Shown here: positions 1-10,399 of the stretch, piece by piece
Numbering within the stretch: position 1 is the first letter of the stretch
Layout of the letters: each line of letters begins with the position of its first letter
Assembly: GCA_964020975.1 (NCBI GenBank)
Contig: OZ026626.1
Coordinates: 13,924,249 to 13,988,248 of the forward strand
Reading direction: 5' to 3'
Origin: Hermodice carunculata
Taxonomy: Eukaryota > Annelida > Polychaeta > Eunicida > Amphinomidae
Length of the DNA: 64,000 bases
Notes under the pieces: model-generated
What the model saw: only the letters and a program-made list of their open reading frames with translations
The model's database searches: none
Told to the model about the DNA's origin: nothing
Position numbers and translations under genes: made by a program

Positions 1-2100
1 TAATCAGTCTATCTCGATTCAAATGAGGCATTTGACTAAGATAATTATTTCAGTTTATCTGGTCAGTTTACCAACATGGATTCCTTCTGGACTCAAGTTC
101 CCTTCATGCCTCACTTGGTGCTGCAGGTTTCCAGCAAAGAATGTCTCTGCCAGCCCAAGACATTCATCATCCTTGTCAGTGGCTTCTTCTTGTTTAGATA
201 CTTCAAGAGGCACTGCGTTGTCACAACACAGGCGGGAGAAATGCTTAGAAATTACCACTTAAGATGCTCTGTGCACTCTCTCATTAATATCTCATCAGTT
301 AAATATGGCACTGGTTTGCTTTTCATATTATCCCCTGCTATATCATTTCCGAGAAGGGAGGTCACACCTTCTATCGGGAAACTAGATATAATACCTAGAA
401 TCACTTATCCAATTTTGAAACCAGACTTCAGGTAAATTTTGTGAAGCGGGATTGTTATATAGATTCCCTCAACACCCTGAAGTAATACACTGGCTTTTTG
501 AAAAAGTTTCACCGACAAAGAATGTACATCTTCCAAGAGTAAAGACTGGGCAGTGCCAGTGTCCCTTAGGATCACAACTGCCTTCTGATCAAGCATTGTC
601 TTTCTGTGACACCAATCCTTCTGATCTGAAACCTTCATTGCCACCCAATATGGGCTCAGCTTTCCCCAGCATGTGGGTTTCCAAATTTAGCACCGAGATT
701 ATCACAATGTGTATCAGACATATTTAGAGGTGGGCGCCCCTGAATGCTGCCTAAACCAACTGGTTTTCCAGCATTATTGGTTCTTCTCTGGAGTAAGAAA
801 CACTCAGATGTCACATAACCCCTTTTATGGCAGTAACTGCATGTGAGTCCACTAAAGGACTACCATCTGAATAGCAGATTTATCAGACTGAGGTAAAATT
901 ATTTGGCTTTCGTTCTTCTGTTTTGATGGGGGAAGAGAGTCCATGTTTCCTCTGCTTTCTTTCCAAATTTAGATCTGAACTGACCCTGTTTGGGTTTTGC
1001 AAAGAAGTTTTTATGTGTCAAATGATAGTCATCTGCCAAAACTGCAGCTTCATTTAATTTGTCTGCCTTATGTTCATCCAGGTAGATCTTAAATTCTTTT
1101 GCTATGCAGCTTTTACAATCTCCTACCAAAATAGATTATCTTAGTTTGTCAAAGTAATTTTCTATTTTCGTGAAGGCACACCATCTGTCAAACAGATTCT
1201 CTTTCTTTCTGGCATATTCCACATAAGTTTCACCTGGTTCCTTTTGGCCGTCCCAGAACTCTTGTCTGTAAACTTTAGGTACTTATTCAAGTGCTTTCAG
1301 AACAGAATCTTTAAACACATCATACTCAGAACTTTGTTCTATGGAGAGGGATGAATAAACTTCTCGTGCTTTTCCAATAAACACTCCTTGCAGAATAAAA
1401 GACCACACCCTTCTAAGCCATTCTAAAATTTCATTTAATTTTCTCAAAAGACAAAAAGATTTTTGACACTCCTTTTTCTTCAAATTTTGCTGCTAAACGT
1501 GCATTCTTTGCTATGTGAAGAGATCCTGGCTTGGTCAATTTATGCAATCTAGAATGCCTACGTTCAAGGTCTATTAGCTTTAACTCGTGTTTTCTAACCT
1601 CCCTTGCAGCCCATGCTTTACTTTCATCAGCCTCTTTTGCTCCCTGTAATGCTTCTCTTTCACTTTGGAGTTTTAATTTAGCTTATACCAACTGGAGTTG
1701 CCAAAATTTTATCCTCTGCTCTCACATCCTGAAGGAAAACTTCTTCAACCAAACGGGAAATACTCTTTTGTTTTAGGTGCATTTTCCTGACACCTGATGG
1801 TACCTTTAAATCTTATTATTTGGCCATATTTTCAAGGTCTTCCTTTAACATTTTATCAAAGGATTTGACTGTTAAGTCCTCATTAGCCACAAACACACTT
1901 GGATCTATTGGCATGTTGTCCCAGTGTCTGTATGTTGACCAGCAACAATTTATAAATACCAGATATCCTTTGTTGAGTTGAAACTGTAAGATCCAGTGTT
2001 TAGAAACTTCCAGAATTTGCCAGGTAATTCAACCATTATGTGTTAATTGCAAAATGGCTCAATGTTTTGTCTTGAATTTGATTCCATTTGTCTTGGATTT

Positions 2101-2118
2101 ATCCCAGACGAGCCCCCA
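2101..2118 (-). promoter_or_regulatory. tRNA-Pro-like primer-binding site of the gypsy fossil
   Basis: On the minus strand this reads TGGGGGCTCGTCTGGGAT. It differs at one position from the proline-tRNA primer-binding site used by murine leukaemia viruses. It sits between the LTR-like region and the leader, as expected. Tract length and position make chance unlikely. Confidence 0.7.
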
Positions 2119-2120
2119 CA

Positions 2121-2900
2121 ATTTGTTAAAATGCTTATTTTCTGAATATTGGCAGATTGCAGCAGAACTCAACAAAGGATAACAGTAATGATATAACTTT
2201 AACAACAACAATATATTAACCAAAAAAAATCAGTACAATATAGGTAAATGAAATTATGCTCTTAGCTAGGTATTTAAATGGTAAACAATCTATAGGTAAA
2301 TTCGAATCCTTGGTGATAGGTACTGTCCCACAATCTATAGGTAAATTCGAATCCTTGGTGATAGGTACTGTCCCACAGTTCCCTATGGCAGGTGTCAACT
2401 AGTTGCATAAAATCCCACGGAGGTATGGTTTGGTTTCAATGTGTTACTCAAAGACACAGTGCTGATCCAAATCCCACAGAGGTGCAGATTAGGTTCAAAT
2501 GTGATCCAATTAACACCAACTATACCAGTTCACTCAAGGACACTTTCCACACTCCACCGGTACAATGTAAAAATAGTTATTTCCTTGGCAATAACAATGG
2601 CCAACAGTTCTACTGGCTTGAGGTCACACAGCCTCTGTCAGATCTCAGAATTCTTTGTCTCTTAGTTCTGAAAGTATATGCTTCATATATTTAGACAGAG
2701 AATTCTCACTGGTATTCCAGAGTTTTATTATTAGTCAGACACCATACTTCTCTCTGATTTTTCTAGATCACCTCCAAAATGTGTACAGACAGTACAATGA
2801 AATGAGTCATATGAATGTAAGTCAACACTTTCTTCACCAGGTGCCTGTGAGTCACCCCAACAAAGCAGGCTAACTCTGTGACCTGGTACACACTGGGGCC
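2121..2900 (-). repeat. Probable 5' LTR of the left gypsy fossil
   Basis: The stretch lies immediately upstream, in element orientation, of a near-perfect proline-tRNA primer-binding site, which is where a 5' LTR should be. Its inner part, about 2,121-2,290, matches 60,455-60,612 in the right copy. The outer boundary is only a guess, because no partner LTR is present in the window and no target-site duplication was found. It contains a perfect 45-bp tandem duplication. Confidence 0.5.
2286..2375. repeat. Perfect tandem duplication, 45 bp x 2
   Basis: Units 2,286-2,330 and 2,331-2,375 are identical over 45 bases, beginning CAATCTATAGG and ending ACTGTCCCA. Perfect identity inside a decayed LTR suggests a recent local duplication. 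Confidence 0.9.
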
Positions 2901-3089
2901 AGTATGCATAAAGAAGGTGTAACTTACCCATGGTATAACTTAAAACAGTTTTAGTAACCCCTCAGTTCACGGTGCAAGAAAATTGGTATGCATAAAGGCT
3001 AATGTAGTTATACCCGGGCTACCTAATCCATGGGGCAGTTACACCACTGTATAACTGAAGACCTTGGTACAAGTTTTAACCCCATTTCC

Positions 3090-4530
3090 TGACACTGGAC
3101 AGCTGAGCTGTCCCAGGGAAGCACAGTGGAGACAGTCGTGTGACTGGTGTCCCCTTTAATTGACAGATTGCATTACGTTACGAGGGGGGCAAGGGGCTTC
3201 AGATTTATGTTTGTCAAAATGTAAATGAGTGTGTGCACAGTGTGTCAATAATGGAAATACTACTGATTTTATATCAATGCATGACAAACAATAAACTTAT
3301 AATATGTGTGTATTTTATCCTCAAAATGTGTCTGTGTTGTGGATAACATGATGATGTAAGTGATCATTGGAATTTCAATAGAACATTAAAATTTTTATTT
3401 ACCCCATATAATCCCCCTTTTCCAAGTCCAGCTACCACAACAACCATGGCTGTACAAGGAGTGGACAGCAAAGCCAAAAAGGAGGAGGAAAATTGAGAAC
3501 ATGAGGAAAAAGAACACTTACTTTAACGTCCTTTAGCTATGCCCCAGTGTTATAAGTGTGCTATCCCTTTGTTACCTGCATATTGGAAGAAGTATTCAAA
3601 TAGACAAATGCAATGTATAGATTTTTAAACATGTAATGGTCGGTAGATTGTGGAAAAGGCAAATAATTTGATCCTTTCAGGAATTGTCACATAAATAACA
3701 GTTTCTTTGATCAGAAAATACACTTCTGTGAATGACCTTTCATTAAATGTATACTTTGCATATTTTTGTATGCGCACTTTCTGTATTGAGCCGGAAAAGA
3801 GGTATTGCACTTATGATACTGTGGCATAACTAGATCAGCTGAAGCAAATGGCATGCTTATTAGTGCAGACCCTTTAGTCAATGTTTCGTATTGAAGAAGT
3901 CTAGTTTTTTTCTTTTTGGTTGTTGAACGTGCAGACTGTAGACTGTAGTGTTAAAATGTTTTCCATTCTACAGCAAAGATTCTAATATTATTGCAAAATA
4001 TCTGAAGAAATGTCATACATTTCGCAATGATATCAGAAGCATTGCTAAAGAAGGAAAATTACGCTAACAGTTAGAATATGTCGACGCAGGAAAGGTCATT
4101 TGATGCTTCACGTATTTGAAATTCATTTTGCCAAACAGCTTGCTATAGTCATTTATATGAGTGAAAGCATAGTCTGTGTTTTACATGCCGCATGAACTGT
4201 ATGCTTGGCTCAGGTAAACACATGGTTGGCACAAGTGGTACAATTAATTTTGTATTGTACCTCAAAATATAGGGTCAGTGGAGATATATTATCTCCTTCA
4301 ATACAAAGGATTTACAAAGATTATCCAATTTGCATTTAATGTTTGTAAATATTGTTTAATGGTGTTCTTCCTGAACTCCCATGTCATACTATGATAGGCG
4401 ATAAGTAGTCCCCTACCAGGAACTGGAAGGGGACTCTTAAGTTTGCGACACGTCTGCTCATATGTCCGTCCTTGCGCACTGGCTATTCTGTGCCATATTT
4501 CCTATACCCTTCTGCCCACTCTAACCTAAT
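3090..4530. other. Stretch with nothing recognised
   Basis: AT-rich sequence with no long open frame, no recognised element and no tandem structure. Near 4,405-4,445 the words AGTCCCCTACCAGG and GAAGGGGACTC resemble the end of a dispersed repeat common in marine invertebrates. That comparison is from memory. Confidence 0.4.
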
Positions 4531-4625
4531 TTTACGTGTGGACGTGCGCCAAAATTGGGTCACTGTGATCTATTTCCCGACCTTGAAGCCCACATGAAGT
4601 TTCAGCTTGTGCAAGCCATACTTCT
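4530..4625. repeat. Isolated unit of the ~142-bp tandem family
   Basis: The unit begins GTGCGCCAAAATTGGGTCAC and ends CAAGCCATACTT. It matches the units of the array at 5,490-5,975 but is separated from it by about 860 bp, so it has probably been split off by an insertion. Confidence 0.55.
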
Positions 4626-4891
4626 CAACTATACTTTCAAGACATCTAACACACAACTAATCAACAAAATTGCATTTAGCCGGACTGGGTGACTAAGTAG
4701 CCGACATATTTAAATGAAAAAATGATTGAATATTCTAGCAAAGTCATTTGTTGGCAAAATCTTGCCACAAAACCTTCATCTTGCATATGAAAAGTAATCT
4801 CTATTTCTCTTATTGCGAATGCAAGATACAAAAAGCAGTTAAATTATCTGAAAATTAATAAACCTAACCTCTTTCGAGCACAACTTTTAAT

Positions 4892-4896
4892 TTATG

Positions 4897-4950
<54 letters not shown>
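4892..4950. repeat. (TA)n microsatellite
   Basis: An almost pure TA dinucleotide run with one internal TG interruption. It lies inside the segment that separates the isolated ~142-bp unit from the main array. Confidence 0.95.
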
Positions 4951-4954
<4 letters not shown>

Positions 4955-5489
4955 TAAAACCATGTATGTCTTAATTGAATGCATGGAAAAACAAACTTCA
5001 ATAAATGTTACCCTTCATTGGTCAATGTAGTCGCCCAGGAAAAAAGCAGAGGGAAAACCTTTAGAAACACAATACTTGGCCTAAAAACTCTGGAAACCTG
5101 TGTTCAGCACATGAAAAATTGACCCCAGGAACAAGATGCCGAACTCCACCACAATTTTTTTTCAAAGTTAAAAAAGAAAAACTAAGTAAATAAACAAAAC
5201 TCGTTACAAAAACTTCCTTTAAAATTAAAATCGTTAATAAATTTTCAGTGAATACATTGAAGGTCCGACCTAGAATGACTCAATACCTGCATTGCAACCA
5301 TACAAACAAACAAAGAAACAAACCACGTGACCATGCTTCGCATCCCCTGTACTTACTTCACCCCTTTTCCGTCACGTAAGATACTTTATTGGGTAACACA
5401 TTCAGAAGAATAATTCCCACTTTACTTTGAAATGCGGGAATATTTCAATCATGTTTCATAAGACCTTATCCAAAGACATTTTGCTGCTG

Positions 5490-5975
5490 TACATTTCACG
5501 GGATAGGCGTGTGTCATGCACTAAAAATTGGGTCACTATGACCTGTAGCTTTGACCCCTTATATAATTTTACCTTGACCAGGCCTAATATCCTATACGCT
5601 AGCCCACAACAACCAAATTTTTTGTTTGTAAACACTTGACAGAATAGCTGTGTCTTGCGCCAAAATTGGGTCACTGTGACTTATTTCTTGCCTCACCCCT
5701 CATAACGTTTCACCTTGTCCTATACCAGCCATGTTCTCTGTTTCATAAGAATTGATTCTACCACAATTGGTGGCTGGACACTTCATGGCATACGGGTGGG
5801 TCGCACACTGAATTAAATCCCATTGAGACTTGATCTTTGACTTCTTATATTATTTCAGTTTATGCAGGCCATACTTCATATATGGTAACATGTACACCTA
5901 TCATGGTGTGTTGACATGTTATAGGTTAGGGGTGTGTTGCACACCAAAACTGTATTACCTATTCTCCGGTGGGGG
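5490..5975. repeat. Degenerate ~142-bp tandem array
   Basis: Units starting near 5,508, 5,650, 5,790 and 5,930 share the frame: (G)TGTGTC.TGC.C, AAAATTGGGTCACTGTGAC, then TTGACC or TTGCC, then TTTCACCTTG, then a CAGGCC or CAGCCATA word. Spacing is about 140 bp. The later units are the more diverged. A G-run at about 5,975 marks the right end. Confidence 0.6.
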
Positions 5976-6454
5976 CGGGGGGGATTATGTATTGCTATGC
6001 AATACTTGATCTTGTTTAAAATGACCTTTACTGCGACATCATTTGGTCACTTGTGACATTGATTTATTAATATTGTTATTTTCGTGTGTAGATTTGCAGT
6101 AGAGTAAACGCATTTAAAATTCAAATAGTGCTTCCAGTCGGCATATTTGAATAATGTACACGCAGTATAATTTTGTTGATTAATGGTAACAGCACAAGGT
6201 GTGTGAAATGGGGCTGATCTTTCACACTATTGCTATAACTTTTTGGCATTTTTTCATATCTGAACCTTCACTAAATGTACAGTGGTATGATGATTCACTT
6301 TACATATCATAACAGGTCCTTCATGAACAAGGAAATTGTCTTCCACTGGGACTTACACCTCCGTTAAACTGTACCCCTGGCAGGTTTAGAAGTCTGGGGC
6401 AGTTTAAGCCCATTTACACAATGGATTAACTGATACTTCCTTCTTGCATACGGA

Positions 6455-6856
6455 TTACCAGTTGTTGTCCGTCAAAACAGAGAGAAATGTCCTTGGATCT
6501 CTGTCTGCAATTTTACACACGTGCTCAGTGTTCATGCAGGAATGAGAGCATCTCTGACTTGGATCAAGGAGCACCAAAAAGGAGGAACAACTTGTTATAT
6601 GTGCAGGGACAACCCTTTCGCACTTTGTCATGTTTGTAAATGAACTAATTTTGTTCTGTGTACATTTAATCTTTTTTTTAAGCTCGTCCACGGAGACATT
6701 TATCGTGACATCTCCTGCATGATTTAGCCAGATCCAATGTTTACAAATATTGTCGAAATATTTTGATTCCCACACAAGGAGTGGCTTCAGCAGGAAGAAT
6801 AGCTGCAGAGTAAAGTATAGTGTTGTAGAATGAAAACGTAAAAGGTACATTTTCAT
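6455..6856 (-). CDS. Unrecognised 133-residue open frame
   Basis: This is the longest open frame in the first 10 kb. It starts MKMYLLRFH with a hydrophobic stretch (LFFLLKPLLV) that could pass as a signal anchor. Its middle (SVDELKKKIKCTQNKISSF) is polar and has a faint flavour of the MADF/MYB-like proteins that accompany Harbinger transposons. I do not trust that resemblance. It adjoins the possible right end of the DNA element at 2,900-6,460. It may be a chance frame. Confidence 0.15.
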   Translation of the reverse strand: MKMYLLRFHSTTLYFTLQLFFLLKPLLVWESKYFDNICKHWIWLNHAGDVTINVSVDELKKKIKCTQNKISSFTNMTKCERVVPAHITSCSSFLVLLDPSQRCSHSCMNTEHVCKIADRDPRTFLSVLTDNNW

Positions 6857-7309
6857 TCAACAGACTTGTAATGGGTAATATATATTAGTTTTGTATGAGC
6901 ATAGCCATCCTTCTCGCATGTACTATTAAATTGGCCTGTTGGCCGTACTGGTGACAAAATAATTACACCCATTTTACACACGTAAAGTGGCACAATGTCG
7001 CCATCAAAGTGTAGGAATTAAACTACCAGTGAGATTTTAAAAGCATCTACATCTATGGATTACAGAAATCACACATTTAAGTACAGTCCCTTGAAAAAAA
7101 AGGTTGGCCACCACTTCTGCCTGTATAATTGTCTATATTTTCGATTGAATGGACCAACACCAAAGAAATGATTATTATCCCAAGAAGAATATTGAACAAA
7201 GTTTTCCCTTCACCTCTCTTAGCTCTTAGCACAGACACACCTCTCAGAACCTTCACAGAATGCGTTCACTCTCTCCTTTACTTCCATTATGCATTTATTT
7301 TCCATGTGG

Positions 7310-9034
7310 TCGGCAGTGAGCAAAATACCTGACTTTTGAGTTTTCTGCATTTGCTTGTGTCATATATGTCTGCATCTCATCTATAATCACTTCAGTCTAT
7401 GTTCCTTCTTGCACGTCTTCAATCCCTACTAAACATGAATTAAAGTCATAAAACTTTGGTATGTGATGTACCTTTAGCAGGAACCAAGGTTTTGGAGCTG
7501 GAAAACATTTATACCGATAATAATGTTGAAGATTCTGAACATTCAGATCGTTCAAGTGTCCCAAATAAGTATAAATTAAAATTCCACAACTTGTGTTGGT
7601 GGTTAATAGGATGCATTTTACAGCTCAAAACCTGGAATGTAACCTGTATTGATGATGGCTTTAAAACTTTAACATTTAGGTTGTCCCATTTTCCAAATTA
7701 GAATAATTTGTACTACATTTCCATGTGATATATTCCAAGTGCTCATACCACAAACCTGAGAAATGGAAGTTGAAAATGCATTTCTACTTATATATGAATA
7801 TCAACATTTAAAATTTTCAAATACACACAATAGCAAAAACTTAAAACTCAACAGCATAAGACTTTTATTTGTGTTTCGTTGGCTTTGCCTAAATCATGAA
7901 CGTGTGCACAAGAAATTGACAGGTACCTCTTTGTTTATGTGCACAAATTTTAGTGATAATCAACATTTGGGCTGTTTTTGTGTTCCTGATAAACGTTCAT
8001 GAAAATTCTCAAGCATTTATTTGCGATTTGCTGCACACTGTTGTAGCACAAACCTATGGACTGAACCGCGGATTTCATCTTTACTTAAAATATTATTCAA
8101 TATATTTAGCATTTAACCCATTCAATTGTCTTTTTATATCATAAATGAAAACAAAAGTTTGTTGGTGTGGATCCCCCAAAGTATGCTATTGGGGCATTAT
8201 GTGATGTATCTATAGCACAAAGCAAAGAATTCAAGTTGAATTGGCATTTACTTACCGTACTTTTGAATATATTAAGTCTTAACTGTTCAAGTGACCATAA
8301 TGGGTATAAATTGAAACCTAACAGTCATTGTGTTTGTTCATTCGATATGCCTGCTACAAACGGATATAAATTGAACTTGCAATGTAGATTCTATGCATAT
8401 TACTGAAGATATTCAATAAGTAAACTTTCTAACTTGGCTGTAATTAGCATAACTTGACATTTTATAAGTTTTGCTTGTAGTTCATTGGGTGTGCCTCTAG
8501 CATGAACCTCTGAAATGAGTGTCCTATGACACATCTGGCTATTACGGTTTTAGAAATGTGAAAGATGGAAAAAATTATTTGGCCATACCTTACATGATTT
8601 TGAATATGTTGACCATCCCAAACAAGTTACACAATTGCATTCACATACCTATCACTATAATGAATGCGGCATGTCTTGGTTTTATGGTGACCAACGAAAC
8701 ATTCTCACAAAATAAGCTGTAAAGATGCCCCTCCCCCTCACAAAAAAAACGGAAAAAAAGGAAAGAATTCTTACAAAAACAATTTGTCTGTGTGGGAACA
8801 GAGACATAATTCCTCGCTTTTACAAGACACCCCACGGTACCGGTCTTGCCAATCTAACCACATGACCAAATTCAGTGCCTTTGCTTGAGTAGTATATGAC
8901 TGCCCCAAGCTAGAATGTGTATCATTTTTGTAACGTTTACTAACTTTATTTTGAGCTGGAAAGTTTCAGCATTATATATAGAAATAGGTTAACAGGATGC
9001 ATTATTAATCTCAGCATACTGAGTGTGTATCATT
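7310..9034. repeat. Left palindrome arm, block 1
   Basis: Matches 58,691-60,445 plus 56,080-56,192 in inverted orientation. Over about 126 bases near 8,590-8,710 I count roughly 18 differences from the right arm, about 86% identity. The block holds the ~150-bp tandem array and about 450 bp of non-tandem sequence. The right arm has a LINE inserted at the point equivalent to 8,932-8,956. Confidence 0.88.
7440..8560. repeat. ~150-bp tandem array, left arm
   Basis: Successive units share a TTTGAAGATATTGAACATT-like core, then CAAGTG.CCCAAATTAG, then AAATTCCACAAC, then a CACC or CTTTAGCACGAACC-like word. Spacing is about 130-160 bp, with roughly eight diverged units. The same array is present in inverted order in the right arm, and a short array of the family sits near 38.2 kb. 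Short open frames over these units are by-products of the repeat. Confidence 0.7.
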
Positions 9035-9452
9035 GATTTAAACGTATTTTATTCTGAAAATTGCAGATTTTTGAGGTATATATATATATAGTTGATAAGG
9101 ATTGGGAAGAGGGCGATACCCTATTTTAATCCCTCTCGCTGGAAAAGACCAGTACGCAAGACGATACTTGACACAGACAGAACACAAAAGAGAGCAACGA
9201 GACATGGGCAAGACAGACATAAGGTGAAAAGAATACTAATGACTAAATGAATAATAAGAAGGAGTAGACGACAGGCACACCTGAATGGTCGGAATGTGTG
9301 AAGAAGTAAATTACAGCTGAGTAGTTAAGTTAATTTAAGATGTGGGTAAGACGAATCGAAAAAGTAGATATTTGCCCACAAGCACAGACGCCAACACCGC
9401 TCCCACCGTCGTACCAGGAGGTGGCTGGAGAGAACCCTTGCATCATGTGTGC
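9035..9452. mobile_element. ~418-bp insertion in the left arm, type unknown
   Basis: The right arm runs straight through the equivalent point. In the left arm, sequence matching the right arm stops near 9,034 and resumes near 9,452. Both edges carry a TGTGTATCATT / TGTGCATCATT word, consistent with an ~11-bp target duplication. The insert contains a short TA run near 9,080 and purine-rich sequence but no recognised coding motif. Confidence 0.5.
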
Positions 9453-9489
9453 ATCATTATGAGTCCATTACAGTTGAACACGATGAGTA

Positions 9490-10120
9490 ACTGCCATGAG
9501 TGATGCAGCTGCGCTGTTATCACCAAGTGGGATTTCCACAGTAGCACAGCTCCATCAATCAAATATCGATGGTAATGAATGATGACAGAGATGAATAGCA
9601 ATAGAGTATGGGAATTGTTCAATATTTACAACAAAAGGATATAGGAATAGAAAATACTAAGGTTGAATTTACTAAATAACAAGGAGCAGAAAGGTATCAG
9701 TTTTAACATTCAAATATACAAATTGTGTCGGTAGTGACTGAACTCATAGGTTGATCTTTCGAATGTCATTTCCTCTGGGGACAAAAACATAATCATAATA
9801 ATAAAGATGACACCATTGGCTGGTTCACGAAAGTCAAAATGCTGATGTTTTAGTCATATAAATACAGCACCCTCAGCTACCATAGACAGTTGAGTCTGTT
9901 AGTAGCTGGGCACAAGGAGAGGACAAGGAGAACTGGTTGTCAATCTAGATGTAACAGCCACTATACTGTATCAAGCTGATGTATATAGCCTAATAAACCG
10001 TTTACACTTGGTCCATCACATCCAATTGTATTTTCTTTAAGAAAACTGAAATACCAAATGCTCAACCGGACCTGGACCACCACAAGCCCTACAGGACACC
10101 TTTTGGAATGATGTATTGGG
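9490..10120 (+). repeat. LTR-like segment
   Basis: The segment has a TATA-box-like CATATAAATAC at 9,856 and a TAATAAACC polyadenylation-like word at 9,991, about 135 bp apart. That spacing is typical of an LTR's U3/R region. It lies in the part of the left arm that has no counterpart in the right arm. Neither terminal TG/CA nor a target duplication was fixed, and no internal retroelement region adjoins it, so it could be a solo LTR. The call is inference from layout. Confidence 0.3.
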
Positions 10121-10205
10121 ACCAAAGTTACATGTAAGTCAGATGCTCCTTCAGGTCAAATTGGGACCAAAGTTACATGTAAGTCAGATGCCCCTTCAGG
10201 TCAAA
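10116..10205. repeat. Perfect or near-perfect tandem duplication, 45 bp x 2
   Basis: Units 10,116-10,160 and 10,161-10,205 begin TTGGGACCAAAG and end CAGGTCAAA. They differ at about one base (GCTCC against GCCCC). Confidence 0.9.
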
Positions 10206-10399
10206 GCGCCGAAGCCCTGGGCATCTGTACCATTTGGATGTAAAATTGAAAAAGACCAAAACAGACTCTTTCAGCCGAATTCGAAATTAGGCAATCAGCA
10301 ATTAGAAAATAAGATTTGTTTCACAACAAAATAGTCTGTTTTCCACAAGTATGAACTGTCTACAAATGTTAGCAGGTAGCCATAGGAAGTCAGCTTTAA

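Larger units (their letters stand above)
1..2900 (-). mobile_element. Gmr1-type Ty3/gypsy LTR retroelement fossil, left copy (5' LTR and gag-side part)
   Basis: Read on the minus strand, this stretch runs from an LTR-like region at its high-coordinate end through a primer-binding site and a gag-like region, and continues past the left edge of the window. The gag-like part lies at about 270-1,780 and includes residues such as YSSLSIEQSSEYD and YVEYARKKENLFDRW, which resemble the SCAN-like gag of vertebrate and invertebrate gypsy elements. The segment near positions 55-258 (LGLAETFFAGNL) is also found in the right copy at 60.93 kb. The family call rests mainly on that right copy, where integrase precedes reverse transcriptase. 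The copy is clearly broken, with several to many breaks, and is old: it is about 85% identical by eye to the right copy over the region just inside the LTR. The outer LTR limit is uncertain. Confidence 0.72.
2900..6460. mobile_element. Possible DNA element with degenerate terminal inverted repeats
   Basis: The left end (about 2,905-3,060) and the reverse complement of the right end (about 6,340-6,460) share a spaced series of words. Both start with TATGCA, continue through AAG-rich sequence, and then have CCATG or CCATTG followed by CTTAAAC and CTGCCCC or GGGGCAGTT. This suggests inverted termini about 3.5 kb apart. No transposase was recognised inside. The similarity is perhaps 60-65% and no target duplication was defined. 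It might instead be two copies of a small dispersed repeat in opposite orientation. Confidence 0.28.

Noticed and set aside
7129-8722. Series of 60-80-codon open frames that are similar between the left arm and the right arm (58,781-59,663).
   Set aside because: They follow the ~150-bp tandem units and the duplicated arm sequence. Differences and stops are not biased toward codon third positions, and no protein family is recognisable.
9038-9220. Possible small gene in the left-arm insertion at 9,035-9,452.
   Set aside because: The 60-codon frame has no recognisable motif, and a TA run lies inside it.
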